A stretch of 31,877 nucleotides of DNA from a virus. The notes under the pieces are model-generated. The model ran no database searches. It saw nothing but the letters and a program-made list of their open reading frames with translations, and was not told the DNA's origin. Position 1 is the first letter of the stretch, and the number at the start of each line of letters is the position of its first letter. Position numbers and translations under genes: made by a program. The stretch is taken from IMG/VR virus record IMGVR_UViG_3300037504_000385, positions 1 through 31,877 of that record. One strand, 5' to 3'. This document shows positions 1 to 8,084 of this stretch, piece after piece.

Positions 1-314
1 CTGGCTGCCCCAATCTCGTTGAACGTGGCACCCGGTATTGTGACGTCCACGAACGGGAGCGCCAACAACGGGTGGATGCAAAGCGCCCCCCCTCTTCCCA
101 GCGAGGATATGGCCCCCAATGGCAGGCCATACGTGCTGAGTATCTCGCACACAATCCAATGTGTGCTGTGTGTGGCGAGAAAGCAACGCAAGTTCATCAT
201 GTTGTTTCGCTGCGGGCTGGCGGAACAAATGAATGGAGCAACCTCCAATCTATATGTCATTCCTGTCATAGTCGCCATACAGCCACACACGATGGGGGAT
301 TTGGCAATGGGTAG
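1..314 (+). CDS. HNH endonuclease, 5' end outside the window
   Basis: The reading frame is open from the first base of the window (codons start at base 3), so the gene is cut by the window edge. A GTG at 72 is possible as a start but would remove a conserved-looking N-terminal piece with a CPN...YC...H pattern usual in phage HNH proteins. The body shows paired cysteines (CAVC and CHSC), a central HH and an N in SNL, then CHSCH, which together make a zinc-stabilised HNH nuclease fold. HNH proteins next to terminase genes in HK97-type phages often assist DNA packaging by nicking or cleaving at the genome end. That role is inferred from position, directly upstream of the small terminase. About 100 bases without a gene separate it from the next start. 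Confidence 0.85.
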   Translation, partial: GCPNLVERGTRYCDVHERERQQRVDAKRPPSSQRGYGPQWQAIRAEYLAHNPMCAVCGEKATQVHHVVSLRAGGTNEWSNLQSICHSCHSRHTATHDGGFGNG

Positions 315-413
315 GGGCGTCGGAATCGCTGGCGCCGAAAACTTTCCAAACCGCGCGGGCAGTAGGATTTTTTTCTGTACGGGTTTGGGGTTGGCCAGGG
401 GAGGCGCGAAATA

Positions 414-860
414 ATGCCCGGACCACCTCCCAAACGGCCCGAGTTGAGGCAGCGGAGGAACAAATCGGCGTCGCGTGCGCTGTTGCCGGCGGAGTCGATG
501 CCGATTGAGAAGGCGCCGAGGATGCCGAATCATCCCGCGGGCGACGGCTGGCACAATATGGCGCGGCGGTGGTGGTCGGATGTGTGGTCGAGCCCGATGC
601 ACTATGAGTTTTTGCGTGGGGATTTGCCGGCGCTGTTCCGGTTGGTGCTGCTAGTGGACCAGTTTTGGCGGTCGGGTGAGTTGGAGTTGGCGCGGGAGAT
701 CCGGCTGTTGGAGCGGGAGTTTGGTTTGACGCCGCTTTCACGGCGGCGGTTGGAGTGGTCGGTGGCGCAGGCGGAGGAGGCTAAGGACCGGCACCAGGAG
801 CGGCGCGTGAGGCGGGCGGTGGTGATCGAGGATGATCCGCGTGAGGTGCTGGAATCGTGA
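414..860 (+). CDS. Terminase small subunit (P27 family-like)
   Basis: Encodes 148 residues. The N-terminus begins MPGPPPK followed by a basic stretch, as in P27-type small terminases. The C-terminal part contains GLTPLSRRRLEW, a typical conserved element of that family. Small terminases recognise the packaging site and recruit the large subunit. The ATG at 414 is preceded by a GGGGAGG ribosome binding site. The gene overlaps the large terminase start by a GTGA junction, so the two are translationally coupled. Assignment rests on motif, size and the neighbouring large terminase; sequence identity in this family is usually low, so a search would firm it up. Confidence 0.85.
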   Translation: MPGPPPKRPELRQRRNKSASRALLPAESMPIEKAPRMPNHPAGDGWHNMARRWWSDVWSSPMHYEFLRGDLPALFRLVLLVDQFWRSGELELAREIRLLEREFGLTPLSRRRLEWSVAQAEEAKDRHQERRVRRAVVIEDDPREVLES

Positions 861-2479
861 CGACGTTGGTTGTGCCTTCGGACAAGGATCCGTTTCCCTC
901 CCTCGGCGGGCAGGTGTGCGCTTTCATCGAGAGCTACCTGGTGCACGGGCCGGGGGATCTGCGGGGGATGCCGGTGCAACTGGACGAGGAGAAGCGGGCG
1001 CTGATCTGGCGGATGTATGAGGTGTTTCCGCCGGGGCACGAGCAGGCGGGACGGCGCCGGTTTAAGCGGGTGGCCTTGTCGCTGCGGAAGGGGAGCGCGA
1101 AAACTGAGCTGGCGGCGTTGATTGCGGCTGTGGAGCTTCACCCGGAGGGCCCTGTGCGGTGTGACGGGTTCGATGCTCATGGTAAGCCGGTGGGGGTGGG
1201 GGTGACTGATCCTTATATCCCGCTGGTGGCTTATACGGAAGAGCAGTCGGACGAATTGGCGTATGGTGCGCTGCGGGTGATCCTGGCCTACAGTTCGCTG
1301 GCGGATGATTTTGACATTGGGATCGAGCGGATTATGCGGATCGGCGGGGACGGGAAGGCGGTCAGTTTGGCGACGTCGCCGGACGCGCGGGACGGCGCGC
1401 GTACTACGTTTCAGGTGTGTGACGAGACGCATCGATGGAGCTCCCCCAGGTTGAAGTCGGCGCATAGGACGATGCTGGCTAATATCCCGAAGCGGTATCT
1501 GTCGGATGCGTGGTCGTTGGAGGTTACTACGGCGCCGGCTCCGGGCGAGGGCAGCGTGGCCGAGGATACTATGGATTATGCGCGGCAGGTGGCGGGGGGT
1601 AAGATCGAGGATAGCCGGCTGTTTTTCTTTCATCGGCAGGCGAGTGACGAGCACGACCTGAGCACCCCGGCCGGGGTGCGGGCGGCGGTGATCGAGGCGA
1701 GCGGGCCGGTGGCTGAATGGAGTGACATCGACGGGATCGTGGAGCAGTGGCGGGATCCCACGTCGGATAAAACGTACCTTGAGCGGGTGTGGTTGAACCG
1801 GTTGGTGCGGGCGTCGGAGCGGGCGTTCGATATTGAGCGTTGGAAAGAGCTAGAAGATGCGACTTATTTGCCGGCAGACGGCGCGCTGATTTCTCTCGGG
1901 TTCGACGGGGCGCGGTGGCACGATGCCACGGCGCTGGTGGCGACCGAGATCGAGACGGGGTTCCAGTGGCTGTGTGGCCTGTGGGAGCGGCCGGAGAACG
2001 TGCAGGAGTGGGAGGTGCCGGCCGAGGACGTGAATGCGGTGGTGGCGGCGGTTTTTGCGCGCTGGGACGTGTGGCGCATGTATTGCGACCCGCCGTATTG
2101 GGAATCGACAGTCGCACAGTGGGCGGGCCAGTATGGGGAGAAGCGGGTGATCGAGTGGTGGACGAATCGGCAAAAGCAAATGGCCTACGCTATTAAGGCG
2201 TTCGAGACGGCGATTCAGTCGGGCGAGCTGCTGCACGATGGGAATCCGCATTTGCAGCGGCACATGGGGAATGCGGTGCGGAAGATGCTCAAAATGAGGG
2301 ATGATCAGGGCAAGCCGCTGTGGACGATTTATAAGGAGCGGCCGGACTCGCCTCACAAGATCGACGCGGCGATGGCGGCGATTTTATCATGGGAGGCGCG
2401 GGGGGATGGGCTGGCGGCCGGGGTGGTGCGGCAGCGGGGGCCGAGCGTGTACGAGTCGCGCGGGATGGTGGTGGCTTGA
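857..2479 (+). CDS. terL: Terminase large subunit
   Basis: 540 residues, normal length for the HK97/P27-associated large terminase. Residues 77-83 (RKGSAKT) form the Walker A-like ATP-binding loop, and CDE at 188-190 is the Walker B with its catalytic glutamate. The C-terminal RNase H-like nuclease shows acidic residues in GFD (D350), D356, CDPPY (D411) and KIDAA (D503). It powers DNA translocation into the prohead and cuts the concatemer. Start is GTG at 857, overlapping the stop of the small subunit, with GAGGTG about 8 bases upstream. The gene is intact, with no intein or frameshift. Confidence 0.95.
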   Translation: MTTLVVPSDKDPFPSLGGQVCAFIESYLVHGPGDLRGMPVQLDEEKRALIWRMYEVFPPGHEQAGRRRFKRVALSLRKGSAKTELAALIAAVELHPEGPVRCDGFDAHGKPVGVGVTDPYIPLVAYTEEQSDELAYGALRVILAYSSLADDFDIGIERIMRIGGDGKAVSLATSPDARDGARTTFQVCDETHRWSSPRLKSAHRTMLANIPKRYLSDAWSLEVTTAPAPGEGSVAEDTMDYARQVAGGKIEDSRLFFFHRQASDEHDLSTPAGVRAAVIEASGPVAEWSDIDGIVEQWRDPTSDKTYLERVWLNRLVRASERAFDIERWKELEDATYLPADGALISLGFDGARWHDATALVATEIETGFQWLCGLWERPENVQEWEVPAEDVNAVVAAVFARWDVWRMYCDPPYWESTVAQWAGQYGEKRVIEWWTNRQKQMAYAIKAFETAIQSGELLHDGNPHLQRHMGNAVRKMLKMRDDQGKPLWTIYKERPDSPHKIDAAMAAILSWEARGDGLAAGVVRQRGPSVYESRGMVVA

Positions 2480-2481
2480 GC

Positions 2482-2799
2482 GTGAGTTATTTGGAATCGC
2501 GGTTTAAGATTATTTGGCGGGGGGTGGCGCCGAAGGGCGTCCCGGCACCAGTGAAGGAGCATCAGTTCCACCCTAAGCGGAAGTGGCGCTTTGATTTTGC
2601 CTGGCCGGAGCGGATGGTGGCGGTGGAGATCGACGGCGGGCAGTGGAAAAAGGGTGGCGGGCGGCACAACCGGGACAGCGACCGGGAGAAGTTGAACGCG
2701 GCGGCGGCGCTGGGCTGGCGGGTGTTGCGGTACAGCGGGACTATGCTGAATGATCCGGCGTCTGTGGTCGGGCAGATCGTGGAGGCGTTGGGGGTATGA
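2482..2799 (+). CDS. Vsr/DUF559-like endonuclease-fold protein
   Basis: 105 residues from GTG at 2482; a TTG at 2476 overlapping the terL stop is the alternative start. The core reads W-RFDFAWP then VAVEIDGGQW, followed by a basic region and GWRVLRYSG. This matches the PD-(D/E)XK layout of very-short-patch-repair/DUF559 proteins: the FD aspartate, the glutamate in VEIDG, and a conserved GWRVLR strand. Such small nucleases are common between terminase and portal in HK97-like phages. Whether it acts in packaging, recombination or repair is unknown; position suggests packaging or genome-end processing. It overlaps the next gene by ATGA. Confidence 0.75.
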   Translation: MSYLESRFKIIWRGVAPKGVPAPVKEHQFHPKRKWRFDFAWPERMVAVEIDGGQWKKGGGRHNRDSDREKLNAAAALGWRVLRYSGTMLNDPASVVGQIVEALGV

Positions 2800-3017
2800 T
2801 CAGGCTTTTCCGGCGTTACCCGGAGCTGCGCACAGTGATCGTGAATTTGCGGTCGGGAACAGCTTTTAAGGCTGTGGTGTGGCGGCACGATGGGCCGTAT
2901 CTGGTATTGCGTAATGCTGAGATGTTGAGTGACCGGGATACGGCGGCCCGCAAGACGGTCGACGGCGAGGTGCTGGTGAAGGTGGCCGACGTGGATTTCT
3001 TACAGGTGGTGGCGTGA
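2796..3017 (+). CDS. Small conserved phage protein of unknown function
   Basis: 73 residues from an ATG that overlaps the upstream stop (ATGA). The sequence alternates hydrophobic and charged strands (TVIVNLRSG, FKAVVWRHDGPYLVLRNAE, EVLVKVADVDFLQVV), suggesting a small beta-barrel of the Sm/SH3 sort. That is inference from pattern only. Its place between terminase and portal recurs in HK97-type phages, so a head or packaging accessory role is likely. No catalytic motif or cysteine is present. Confidence 0.7.
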   Translation: MIRLFRRYPELRTVIVNLRSGTAFKAVVWRHDGPYLVLRNAEMLSDRDTAARKTVDGEVLVKVADVDFLQVVA

Positions 3018-4951
3018 TGGCGACAATCCAAAGTTTAGGCGAGATTCAGAGTATCACGACGCCGTGGTCGACGAGTATCACGTATTCGGGCGTGCGGATG
3101 TATGACAGCTTTAATTATGATTATGCGGCGCTGTACAAATTGCAGCCGAATATTCGGACGTGCGTGGATTTCCTGGCCAGGAACATCGCCCAGCTCGGGC
3201 TGCATATTTTCAGGCGGGTGAGCGACACGGACCGTGAGCGGCTGAACGATCACCCGTTGGCGGATTTGATAGGCCAGCCGTTGCCGCCGGCGTTTAAGGT
3301 GACCCGATACCGGCTGATCGAGTCACTTATTTCTGACCTGGGGATCTACTTTAATGCGTATTGGCTGAAAATTTACCAGGATGGGCGGACGGCCGGGCTG
3401 CTGCGGATCCCGCCACCGTACATGACGGTGAAGGGGAATTTGGTGATTTCAGGGTACGAGATGAATCTGGGCGGGCGGCTGTACGAGTTCGAGCCGGAGC
3501 AGATCGTGCATTTTAGAGGGTACAACTCGGAGAATGCGATCAGCGGGCTGAGTCCGTTGGAGACGTTGCGCAGGGTGCTGGCGGAGGAGCACGCGGCCGG
3601 GAAGTATCGGGAGGGGTTCTGGCAGAATGCGGCGCGGATGAATGGGATCGTGAAGCGGCCAGTCGAGGCGCCGGAGTGGAGCGAGACGGCGCGGGCTAGG
3701 TTCAAGGCGGAGTTTGAGCAGTTGTATTCTGGCGCTGACAACAGCGGGAAAACAGCCGTCCTCGAGGAAGGTATGGAGTGGGAAGGGGTCAGTTTTAACG
3801 CGCAGGAAAGTGAGTATCTGGCGGGCCGGAAATTGACGCGGGAGGAGTGCGCGCGGGCGTATCATATCCCGCTGCCGATGGTTGGGATCCTGGATCACGC
3901 GACGTTTTCGAATATCAAAGAGCAGCACAAGCAGCTCTACCAGGATAGCTTGGGGCCGTGGCTGGCGATGATCGAAGGGGATATTGATTTGCAGTTGCTC
4001 CCGGATTTCTCTGACTCGGAGGGGGTGTACAGCGAGTTTAATATTGCGGAGAAATTGCAGGGGGATTTCGAGGACCAGATCCAGGCATTACAGGCGGCGG
4101 TGGGCCGGCCGTGGATGACGGCCAACGAGGCGCGGGCGCGGTTGAATTTGCCGAGCTTGGGCGGGGATGCTGATTTGCTGGTCACCCCGCTGAATGTCCT
4201 GGTGGGGGGGCAGGCGAGCCCGCAGGATAGCGCCCCGCAGAGCAGGGGGCTGTTGGGGGATGGGCGGAAGCGGTTCGACCCGCGGTCGCCGGCGCTGCGG
4301 GACCGGCACCAGGAGAAATGGCGGGATGCGTTGGCGCGGCACTATCGCCGGCAGGAGGCGGCGGTGCTAAGCCGGATGCCGAAGGGCCGGAAGCTGGACA
4401 TCGGCGGGATCTGGTGGGACGAGGAACGCTGGAACGTGGAGCTGAGTACGGATTTGTTCCGGTTGAATAATTTGACGGCGATGGCGTTCGCGGAGCGACT
4501 GCTGGAGCAGGTGGAGCCGGACGACGTGGATATGGAGGCGTTCGAGGCCAATATGTTGCCGTGGCTGGAGGAGCATAGCCGGATCCAGGCGGAGAGTTTC
4601 AACGAGCAGACGCGGGAGGCGTTGGCGGCGGCGTTGCGGGAGCCGGAGCAACGGGACGCGGTGGTGGATCTGTTTGCGGCGGCGGCGACGACGTGGGCCT
4701 GGAGGCAGGCGGTGGGGTCGGTGACGAGCGCCAGTTCCTTCGGGTCGATGGAGGCGGCGCGGGCGGGGAAGCTGCGGACGAAGACATGGCACGTGAATTC
4801 CAGTAATCCGCGCGATAGCCATTCGGCCCAGGATGGGATGACGATCAACATTCGGGACACGTTCCCGAATGGGTTGCGCTGGCCGGGGGACCCGAGGGGA
4901 TCAGCGGATGAAAATGCGATGTGCCAGTGTACGATCAGTTTCGATGTGTGA
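3017..4951 (+). CDS. Portal protein fused to a Mu F-like minor head domain
   Basis: About 644 residues, some 200 longer than ordinary HK97 portals. Residues 1 to about 420 carry portal features (ACVDFLARN-like helix, the strands around YLAGRKLTREE, IPLPMVGIL, and the KEQHKQLYQDSLGPWL crown helix). The C-terminal 225 residues are helical and end in NSSNPRDSHSAQDG, then PGDPRGSADENAMCQCTI, the signature of Mu gpF/SPP1 gp7 minor head proteins. The portal is the dodecameric DNA gate; the F-like part is an internal head protein that can be ejected. ATG at 3017 shares a base with the upstream TGA; GTG at 3014 is an alternative. The protease follows after 8 bases. Confidence 0.9.
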   Translation: MATIQSLGEIQSITTPWSTSITYSGVRMYDSFNYDYAALYKLQPNIRTCVDFLARNIAQLGLHIFRRVSDTDRERLNDHPLADLIGQPLPPAFKVTRYRLIESLISDLGIYFNAYWLKIYQDGRTAGLLRIPPPYMTVKGNLVISGYEMNLGGRLYEFEPEQIVHFRGYNSENAISGLSPLETLRRVLAEEHAAGKYREGFWQNAARMNGIVKRPVEAPEWSETARARFKAEFEQLYSGADNSGKTAVLEEGMEWEGVSFNAQESEYLAGRKLTREECARAYHIPLPMVGILDHATFSNIKEQHKQLYQDSLGPWLAMIEGDIDLQLLPDFSDSEGVYSEFNIAEKLQGDFEDQIQALQAAVGRPWMTANEARARLNLPSLGGDADLLVTPLNVLVGGQASPQDSAPQSRGLLGDGRKRFDPRSPALRDRHQEKWRDALARHYRRQEAAVLSRMPKGRKLDIGGIWWDEERWNVELSTDLFRLNNLTAMAFAERLLEQVEPDDVDMEAFEANMLPWLEEHSRIQAESFNEQTREALAAALREPEQRDAVVDLFAAAATTWAWRQAVGSVTSASSFGSMEAARAGKLRTKTWHVNSSNPRDSHSAQDGMTINIRDTFPNGLRWPGDPRGSADENAMCQCTISFDV

Positions 4952-4959
4952 GGTGAGAG

Positions 4960-5691
4960 ATGCCGTGGACGTACGATGATCCGCCGGCAGTAGCGATCAA
5001 TTGGACGGAGGCCGAGCAGCGCCGATGTGTGGACGCGGCTAATGCGGTGCTGGAGCGGGGCGGATCGGATGAGGATGCTATTTATGCCTGTATTGCAGCG
5101 GCAGGCAAAAGGAGAGATGGGATGAAGACTAAACGATTTCAGGCGCCAATTGAGTTGAAAGAGAACTCGGACGAAACGGGCGAGTTCAGGGCGGTGTTTT
5201 CGACGTTCAACGTGATCGACCACGACCGGGACGTGACCGTTCCGGGGGCGTTTCACGACGGGGAGAAGGTGCGAGTTTCTTATTGGGGCCATCGCTGGCA
5301 AGATTTGCCTGTGGGCCGGGGTGTGATTCACCAGGACGACGAAAAAGCGTGGATCGACGGGAAATTTTTCCTGGATACCCAGGCGGGCCGCGATACCTAT
5401 CGCACGGTGAAGAACCTGGCGGAGCTACAGGAATGGAGCTATGGGTTCGACGTGGAGGAGGCCGAGTACGGCACGTTTGAAGGTGAGGACGTGCAGTTCT
5501 TGCGGAGCCTGGAAGTGTTTGAGGTGTCGCCGGTCATGCTGGGCGCCGGGATCGGGACCGGCACGACCGATATAAAAGATCGTGACAAGGCGGGCGATGA
5601 CGAAGGCGAGGCCGGGGACGGTAAGCTGAGCGGCGTCGGGCCGGACGTTGTGCGTTATCAAATTGAGATTGTTGAATTGGAGGAATCATGA
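4960..5691 (+). CDS. Prohead maturation protease (HK97/U35 type) with ChaB-like N-terminal extension
   Basis: 243 residues. Residues 1-52 (MPWTYDDPPA...NWTEAEQRRC...ACIAAAG) form a small helical extension of the type seen in ChaB-like phage proteins. The protease core begins near residue 55. The likely catalytic histidine is H111 in YWGHR and the serine S160 in EWSYGF. The enzyme removes the N-terminal delta domain of the capsid protein during head maturation. A second start, ATG at 5122 (residue 55), has an ideal AAGGAG at 5109-5114 with 7-base spacing, so a shorter protease-only product may be made. The stop overlaps the capsid start (ATGA). Confidence 0.9.
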   Translation: MPWTYDDPPAVAINWTEAEQRRCVDAANAVLERGGSDEDAIYACIAAAGKRRDGMKTKRFQAPIELKENSDETGEFRAVFSTFNVIDHDRDVTVPGAFHDGEKVRVSYWGHRWQDLPVGRGVIHQDDEKAWIDGKFFLDTQAGRDTYRTVKNLAELQEWSYGFDVEEAEYGTFEGEDVQFLRSLEVFEVSPVMLGAGIGTGTTDIKDRDKAGDDEGEAGDGKLSGVGPDVVRYQIEIVELEES

Positions 5692-7049
5692 ACATCAAGG
5701 AGTTTTTGGAGAAACTGAAGAAGCTAGGCTTGAAGGAGCTGGCGGATGGGTTGAAGGCTGCGCTCACTGAGGCGCGGGATATCTGTGACAGCGTGGACCA
5801 GGAGGACCGCGATTTCACGACCGAGGAACGGAAGATGGTCGCGGATCTGTTGGATGGCGCCAAGCAGATCAAGGCGCGGATCAAGGAAGTGCAGGACGAC
5901 CAGGCGATGCGCAAGCAGGTCCTGGAGCTGGGGCAGGGGATCGAGATCATCGACTCGAACGGCGGGCAGCCGGGCGGGAACGGGCGGAAGGCGGATCCGT
6001 TCCGCGACGAGCTGCGGTACGAGACGCTGGGTGATGCGTTCGTCAAATCGAAGGAATGGAACGACTGGCTGTCCACGGTGGCCCCGAGCGGGCACATTGC
6101 TGAGAGCCGGAAGGGACTGACGTCCCCGCCGCTGGAGTTTAAGCGGTTCGGGTTGTTTCGGAAAACGCTGGTCACCGGGTCGAGCGATACGAGCGCGGGC
6201 GCGTTCGTGGTGCCGGATTACACGGGCATTTACGAGCCGCTGGGGCGATATCCGCTGACGCTGCGGGATCTGGTGGCCGTGCGCCAAACGACCAGTGACA
6301 CGGTGGAGTTTGTGCGCCAAACGACCCAGGTCACACAGGCGGCGCCGGTGCCAGAGGCGAACGTAACGGATTACTCGGGCGCCTCGGGTGAGGTGAGCGG
6401 GGAGAAGCCGGAAGGCGCGATGGCTTTCGAGCGGGTGACCGAGAGCGTGAAGACGATCGCGGTGTGGATCCCGGCGACGAAGCGCGCGTTGTCGGATGCG
6501 ATGCAGTTGCGCGGGCTGATCGACCAGGAGCTGCGGGAGGACCTGGCGGAGGAGCTGGAAGACCAGATCCTGAACGGGAACGGGGTCGGTGAGAATTTCA
6601 CCGGGCTGGCCAACACGTCGGGGACGCTGGTGCAGGCGTTCGACACGGACATCAACGTAACCGGACGCAAGGCGATCACTAACTTGCTGCTCAACGGAAA
6701 GCAGCGTCCGACTGCCTGGCTGGTGAATCCGATGGACTGGGAGGCTATCGAGCTGCAAACCGATAGCGAGGGCCGATACTTTTGGGGCGGTCCTATGGCG
6801 CGCGGCCCGGCGACGTTCTGGGGTGTGCCGGTGGTCCAATCGTTTTTCCAGACTCAGGGCACGGCATGGCTGGGTAACTGGATGAAGGCGGTGGTCTGGG
6901 ACCGGGAGCAGGCGGGGATCAGCGTGAGTGATTCCCACGCCGACTTTTTCATCAGGAATATGATCGCTATCCTGGCGGAGATGCGGGCCGCGTTCGGTGT
7001 GATCCGGCCGAGTGGATTCGTCGAGGTGGATCTGAGCGGCGGCAGCTAG
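5688..7049 (+). CDS. Major capsid protein, HK97 fold
   Basis: 453 residues. Residues 1 to about 105 are highly charged and helical (KEFLEKLKKLG...; KEVQDDQAMRKQVLELG), the delta or scaffold domain expected to be cleaved by the preceding protease. The fold then runs through GAFVVPDYTG, strands with VPEANVTDYSG, KTIAVWIPATKRALSDA, the E-L-E-DQILNGNG loop and NPMDWEAIELQ, ending in AAFGVIRPSGFVEVDL. All are hallmarks of HK97 gp5-type capsids. No separate scaffold gene is present, consistent with the fused delta domain. A large hairpin follows 19 bases after the stop. Confidence 0.95.
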   Translation: MNIKEFLEKLKKLGLKELADGLKAALTEARDICDSVDQEDRDFTTEERKMVADLLDGAKQIKARIKEVQDDQAMRKQVLELGQGIEIIDSNGGQPGGNGRKADPFRDELRYETLGDAFVKSKEWNDWLSTVAPSGHIAESRKGLTSPPLEFKRFGLFRKTLVTGSSDTSAGAFVVPDYTGIYEPLGRYPLTLRDLVAVRQTTSDTVEFVRQTTQVTQAAPVPEANVTDYSGASGEVSGEKPEGAMAFERVTESVKTIAVWIPATKRALSDAMQLRGLIDQELREDLAEELEDQILNGNGVGENFTGLANTSGTLVQAFDTDINVTGRKAITNLLLNGKQRPTAWLVNPMDWEAIELQTDSEGRYFWGGPMARGPATFWGVPVVQSFFQTQGTAWLGNWMKAVVWDREQAGISVSDSHADFFIRNMIAILAEMRAAFGVIRPSGFVEVDLSGGS

Positions 7050-7068
7050 TTTGTCGCTTCCCCTCTAG

Positions 7069-7114
7069 ATTGGGGCTGCCTGGCGGCGCCGGCGCTTGCC
7101 CGGGCGGCCCCAAT
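7069..7114 (+). terminator. Long GC-rich hairpin after the capsid gene
   Basis: ATTGGGGCTGCC at 7069-7080 pairs with GGCGGCCCCAAT at 7103-7114 (12 pairs, one a G-T wobble) around a GC-rich loop that can fold further. No T-run follows, so it is a weak candidate for intrinsic termination. It may instead protect mRNA ends or simply be a dispersed GGGGC/GCCCC repeat like those at 13169 and 13279. Confidence 0.4.
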
Positions 7115-7120
7115 GAGGAG

Positions 7121-7144
7121 ATCCTTCGACAAGCTCAGGATGAC
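7121..7144. repeat. Dispersed TCCTTCG/CTCAGGA hairpin repeat, copy 1
   Basis: ATCCTTCGACA at the left and GCTCAGGATGAC at the right form a short hairpin (ATCCT/AGGAT). Near-identical copies lie at 13251-13274, 18612-18632 and 18637-18657, with a diverged in-frame copy at 7582-7602. The spread across intergenic gaps marks a dispersed element, probably shared with host chromosomes. Confidence 0.75.
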
Positions 7145-7151
7145 GGAATTC

Positions 7152-7195
7152 GTGGGTTAGCAGTGACGCTCCCCCCACTTACGTGGGGGGCTTCG
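7152..7195. repeat. TTAGCAGTGAC + C6/G6 hairpin repeat, copy 1
   Basis: TTAGCAGTGAC is followed by a perfect 8-bp stem CCCCCCAC-TTAC-GTGGGGGG and CTTCG. Two related copies lie at 24327-24370 and 24698-24740. This one ends 4-5 bases before the ATG of the glycosyltransferase at 7200, so its stem sits where a ribosome binding site would normally be. Confidence 0.75.
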
Positions 7196-7199
7196 GAAT

Positions 7200-8084
7200 A
7201 TGATTGTTAATGCGGTGTGTCGGAATTTTGGGGATGACCGGGTGATACCTAGGTTTGCGCGGTATCTGCGGGATTTTCTGGGCTGGCGGCTGACTAAGCG
7301 GCCGGTGGATCCGGGCCAGGTGGATGCGTATTATTTGAGCGGGTATTTTGAGGCTCAGTTTATGCGGCCGTGGCCGGAGGGGCGGCCGGTGGGGGCGTAT
7401 TTCACCCACCGGGAGGAGGAGCCGCCGGGGAATGCGAAGGCCAAGCTGTATGATAATGTGGCGGGCCGGGTGGATCTGCGGATTGCGACGGCGGCGATGT
7501 ATGCGGGGCCGCTGGTGGAGTATGGGGCGACGGCGCAGATTACGCCTCCCGTTGAACGTGGACGATTTGTGATTCCGAAGGGCCCTTCAACGGGCTCAGG
7601 GCGACTGGCGGTGGGGTTCAGCGGGTACACGTACCGGAATGGGCGGAAGGGGGAGGCGCTGGCCAGGGCGCTGGTGGGATCGAATCTGGCCAGGAAGGTG
7701 GACTGGCGGGCGTCGGGGAGGGGGTGGCCAGTGCCGACGCGGAAGTACCGGTGGGAGGAGATGCCGGGATTCTACCAGAGCCTGGACGTGCTGGTAGTGA
7801 CGAGTTCGGTGGAGGGGGTGCCGATGCCGCCGCTGGAGTGTTTGAGCTGCGGGGTTAGTGTGGTGATCCCGCGGGGCGTGGGGCTGCTGGACGAGCTGCC
7901 AGAAGAGCCTGGAATATACCGGTACGAGAAAAATCAGGCTAAATCGTGCCTTTCTGCGCTCAGGAAGGCTCTGGGAGAGCGCAGGGACGTAAATCGGGAG
8001 AAATTGAGGGAAACGACGGCGCCGTACACGATTACGGCGTGGTGTGAGCAGCACAGGCAGGCTTTTGCGGAGGTGATGTTGTGA
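7200..8084 (+). CDS. GT4-like glycosyltransferase
   Basis: 294 residues. The C-terminal half is typical of GT-B retaining glycosyltransferases: FSGYTYRNGRKG, then MPGFYQSLDVLVVTSSVEGVPMPPLECLSCGVSVVIP, which contains the E-x7-E donor-binding motif (EGVPMPPLE). The N-terminal acceptor domain is short and divergent. It should transfer a sugar from a nucleotide-sugar to an unknown acceptor. It is the first gene of a block inserted between capsid and connector genes. A dispersed hairpin repeat is read in-frame as GPSTGSGR near residue 130. No clear Shine-Dalgarno precedes the ATG; instead there is a repeat hairpin. It overlaps the next gene by GTGA. Confidence 0.8.
   Translation: MIVNAVCRNFGDDRVIPRFARYLRDFLGWRLTKRPVDPGQVDAYYLSGYFEAQFMRPWPEGRPVGAYFTHREEEPPGNAKAKLYDNVAGRVDLRIATAAMYAGPLVEYGATAQITPPVERGRFVIPKGPSTGSGRLAVGFSGYTYRNGRKGEALARALVGSNLARKVDWRASGRGWPVPTRKYRWEEMPGFYQSLDVLVVTSSVEGVPMPPLECLSCGVSVVIPRGVGLLDELPEEPGIYRYEKNQAKSCLSALRKALGERRDVNREKLRETTAPYTITAWCEQHRQAFAEVML
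7582..7602. repeat. Dispersed hairpin repeat inside a coding sequence
   Basis: GCCCTTCAACGGGCTCAGGG at 7582-7601 is a diverged copy of the TCCTTCG...CTCAGGA element and can pair GCCCT with AGGGC. It is read through in the glycosyltransferase frame as PSTGSG. It lies between the two domains, where an insertion could be tolerated. Confidence 0.6.

Noticed and set aside
19-414. 131-residue plus-strand frame overlapping the HNH gene
   Set aside because: Different frame from a clear HNH protein that is open from the window edge; no recognisable content.
602-1654. Long open frame on the minus strand opposite the large terminase
   Set aside because: Arginine/proline/histidine-rich shadow of a GC-rich gene with an unmistakable terminase on the other strand.
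2389-2481. Longer N-terminus for the Vsr/DUF559-like protein
   Set aside because: The extension overlaps terL by 90 bases with glycine/alanine-rich sequence; starts at 2476 or 2482 fit the coupled-gene pattern.
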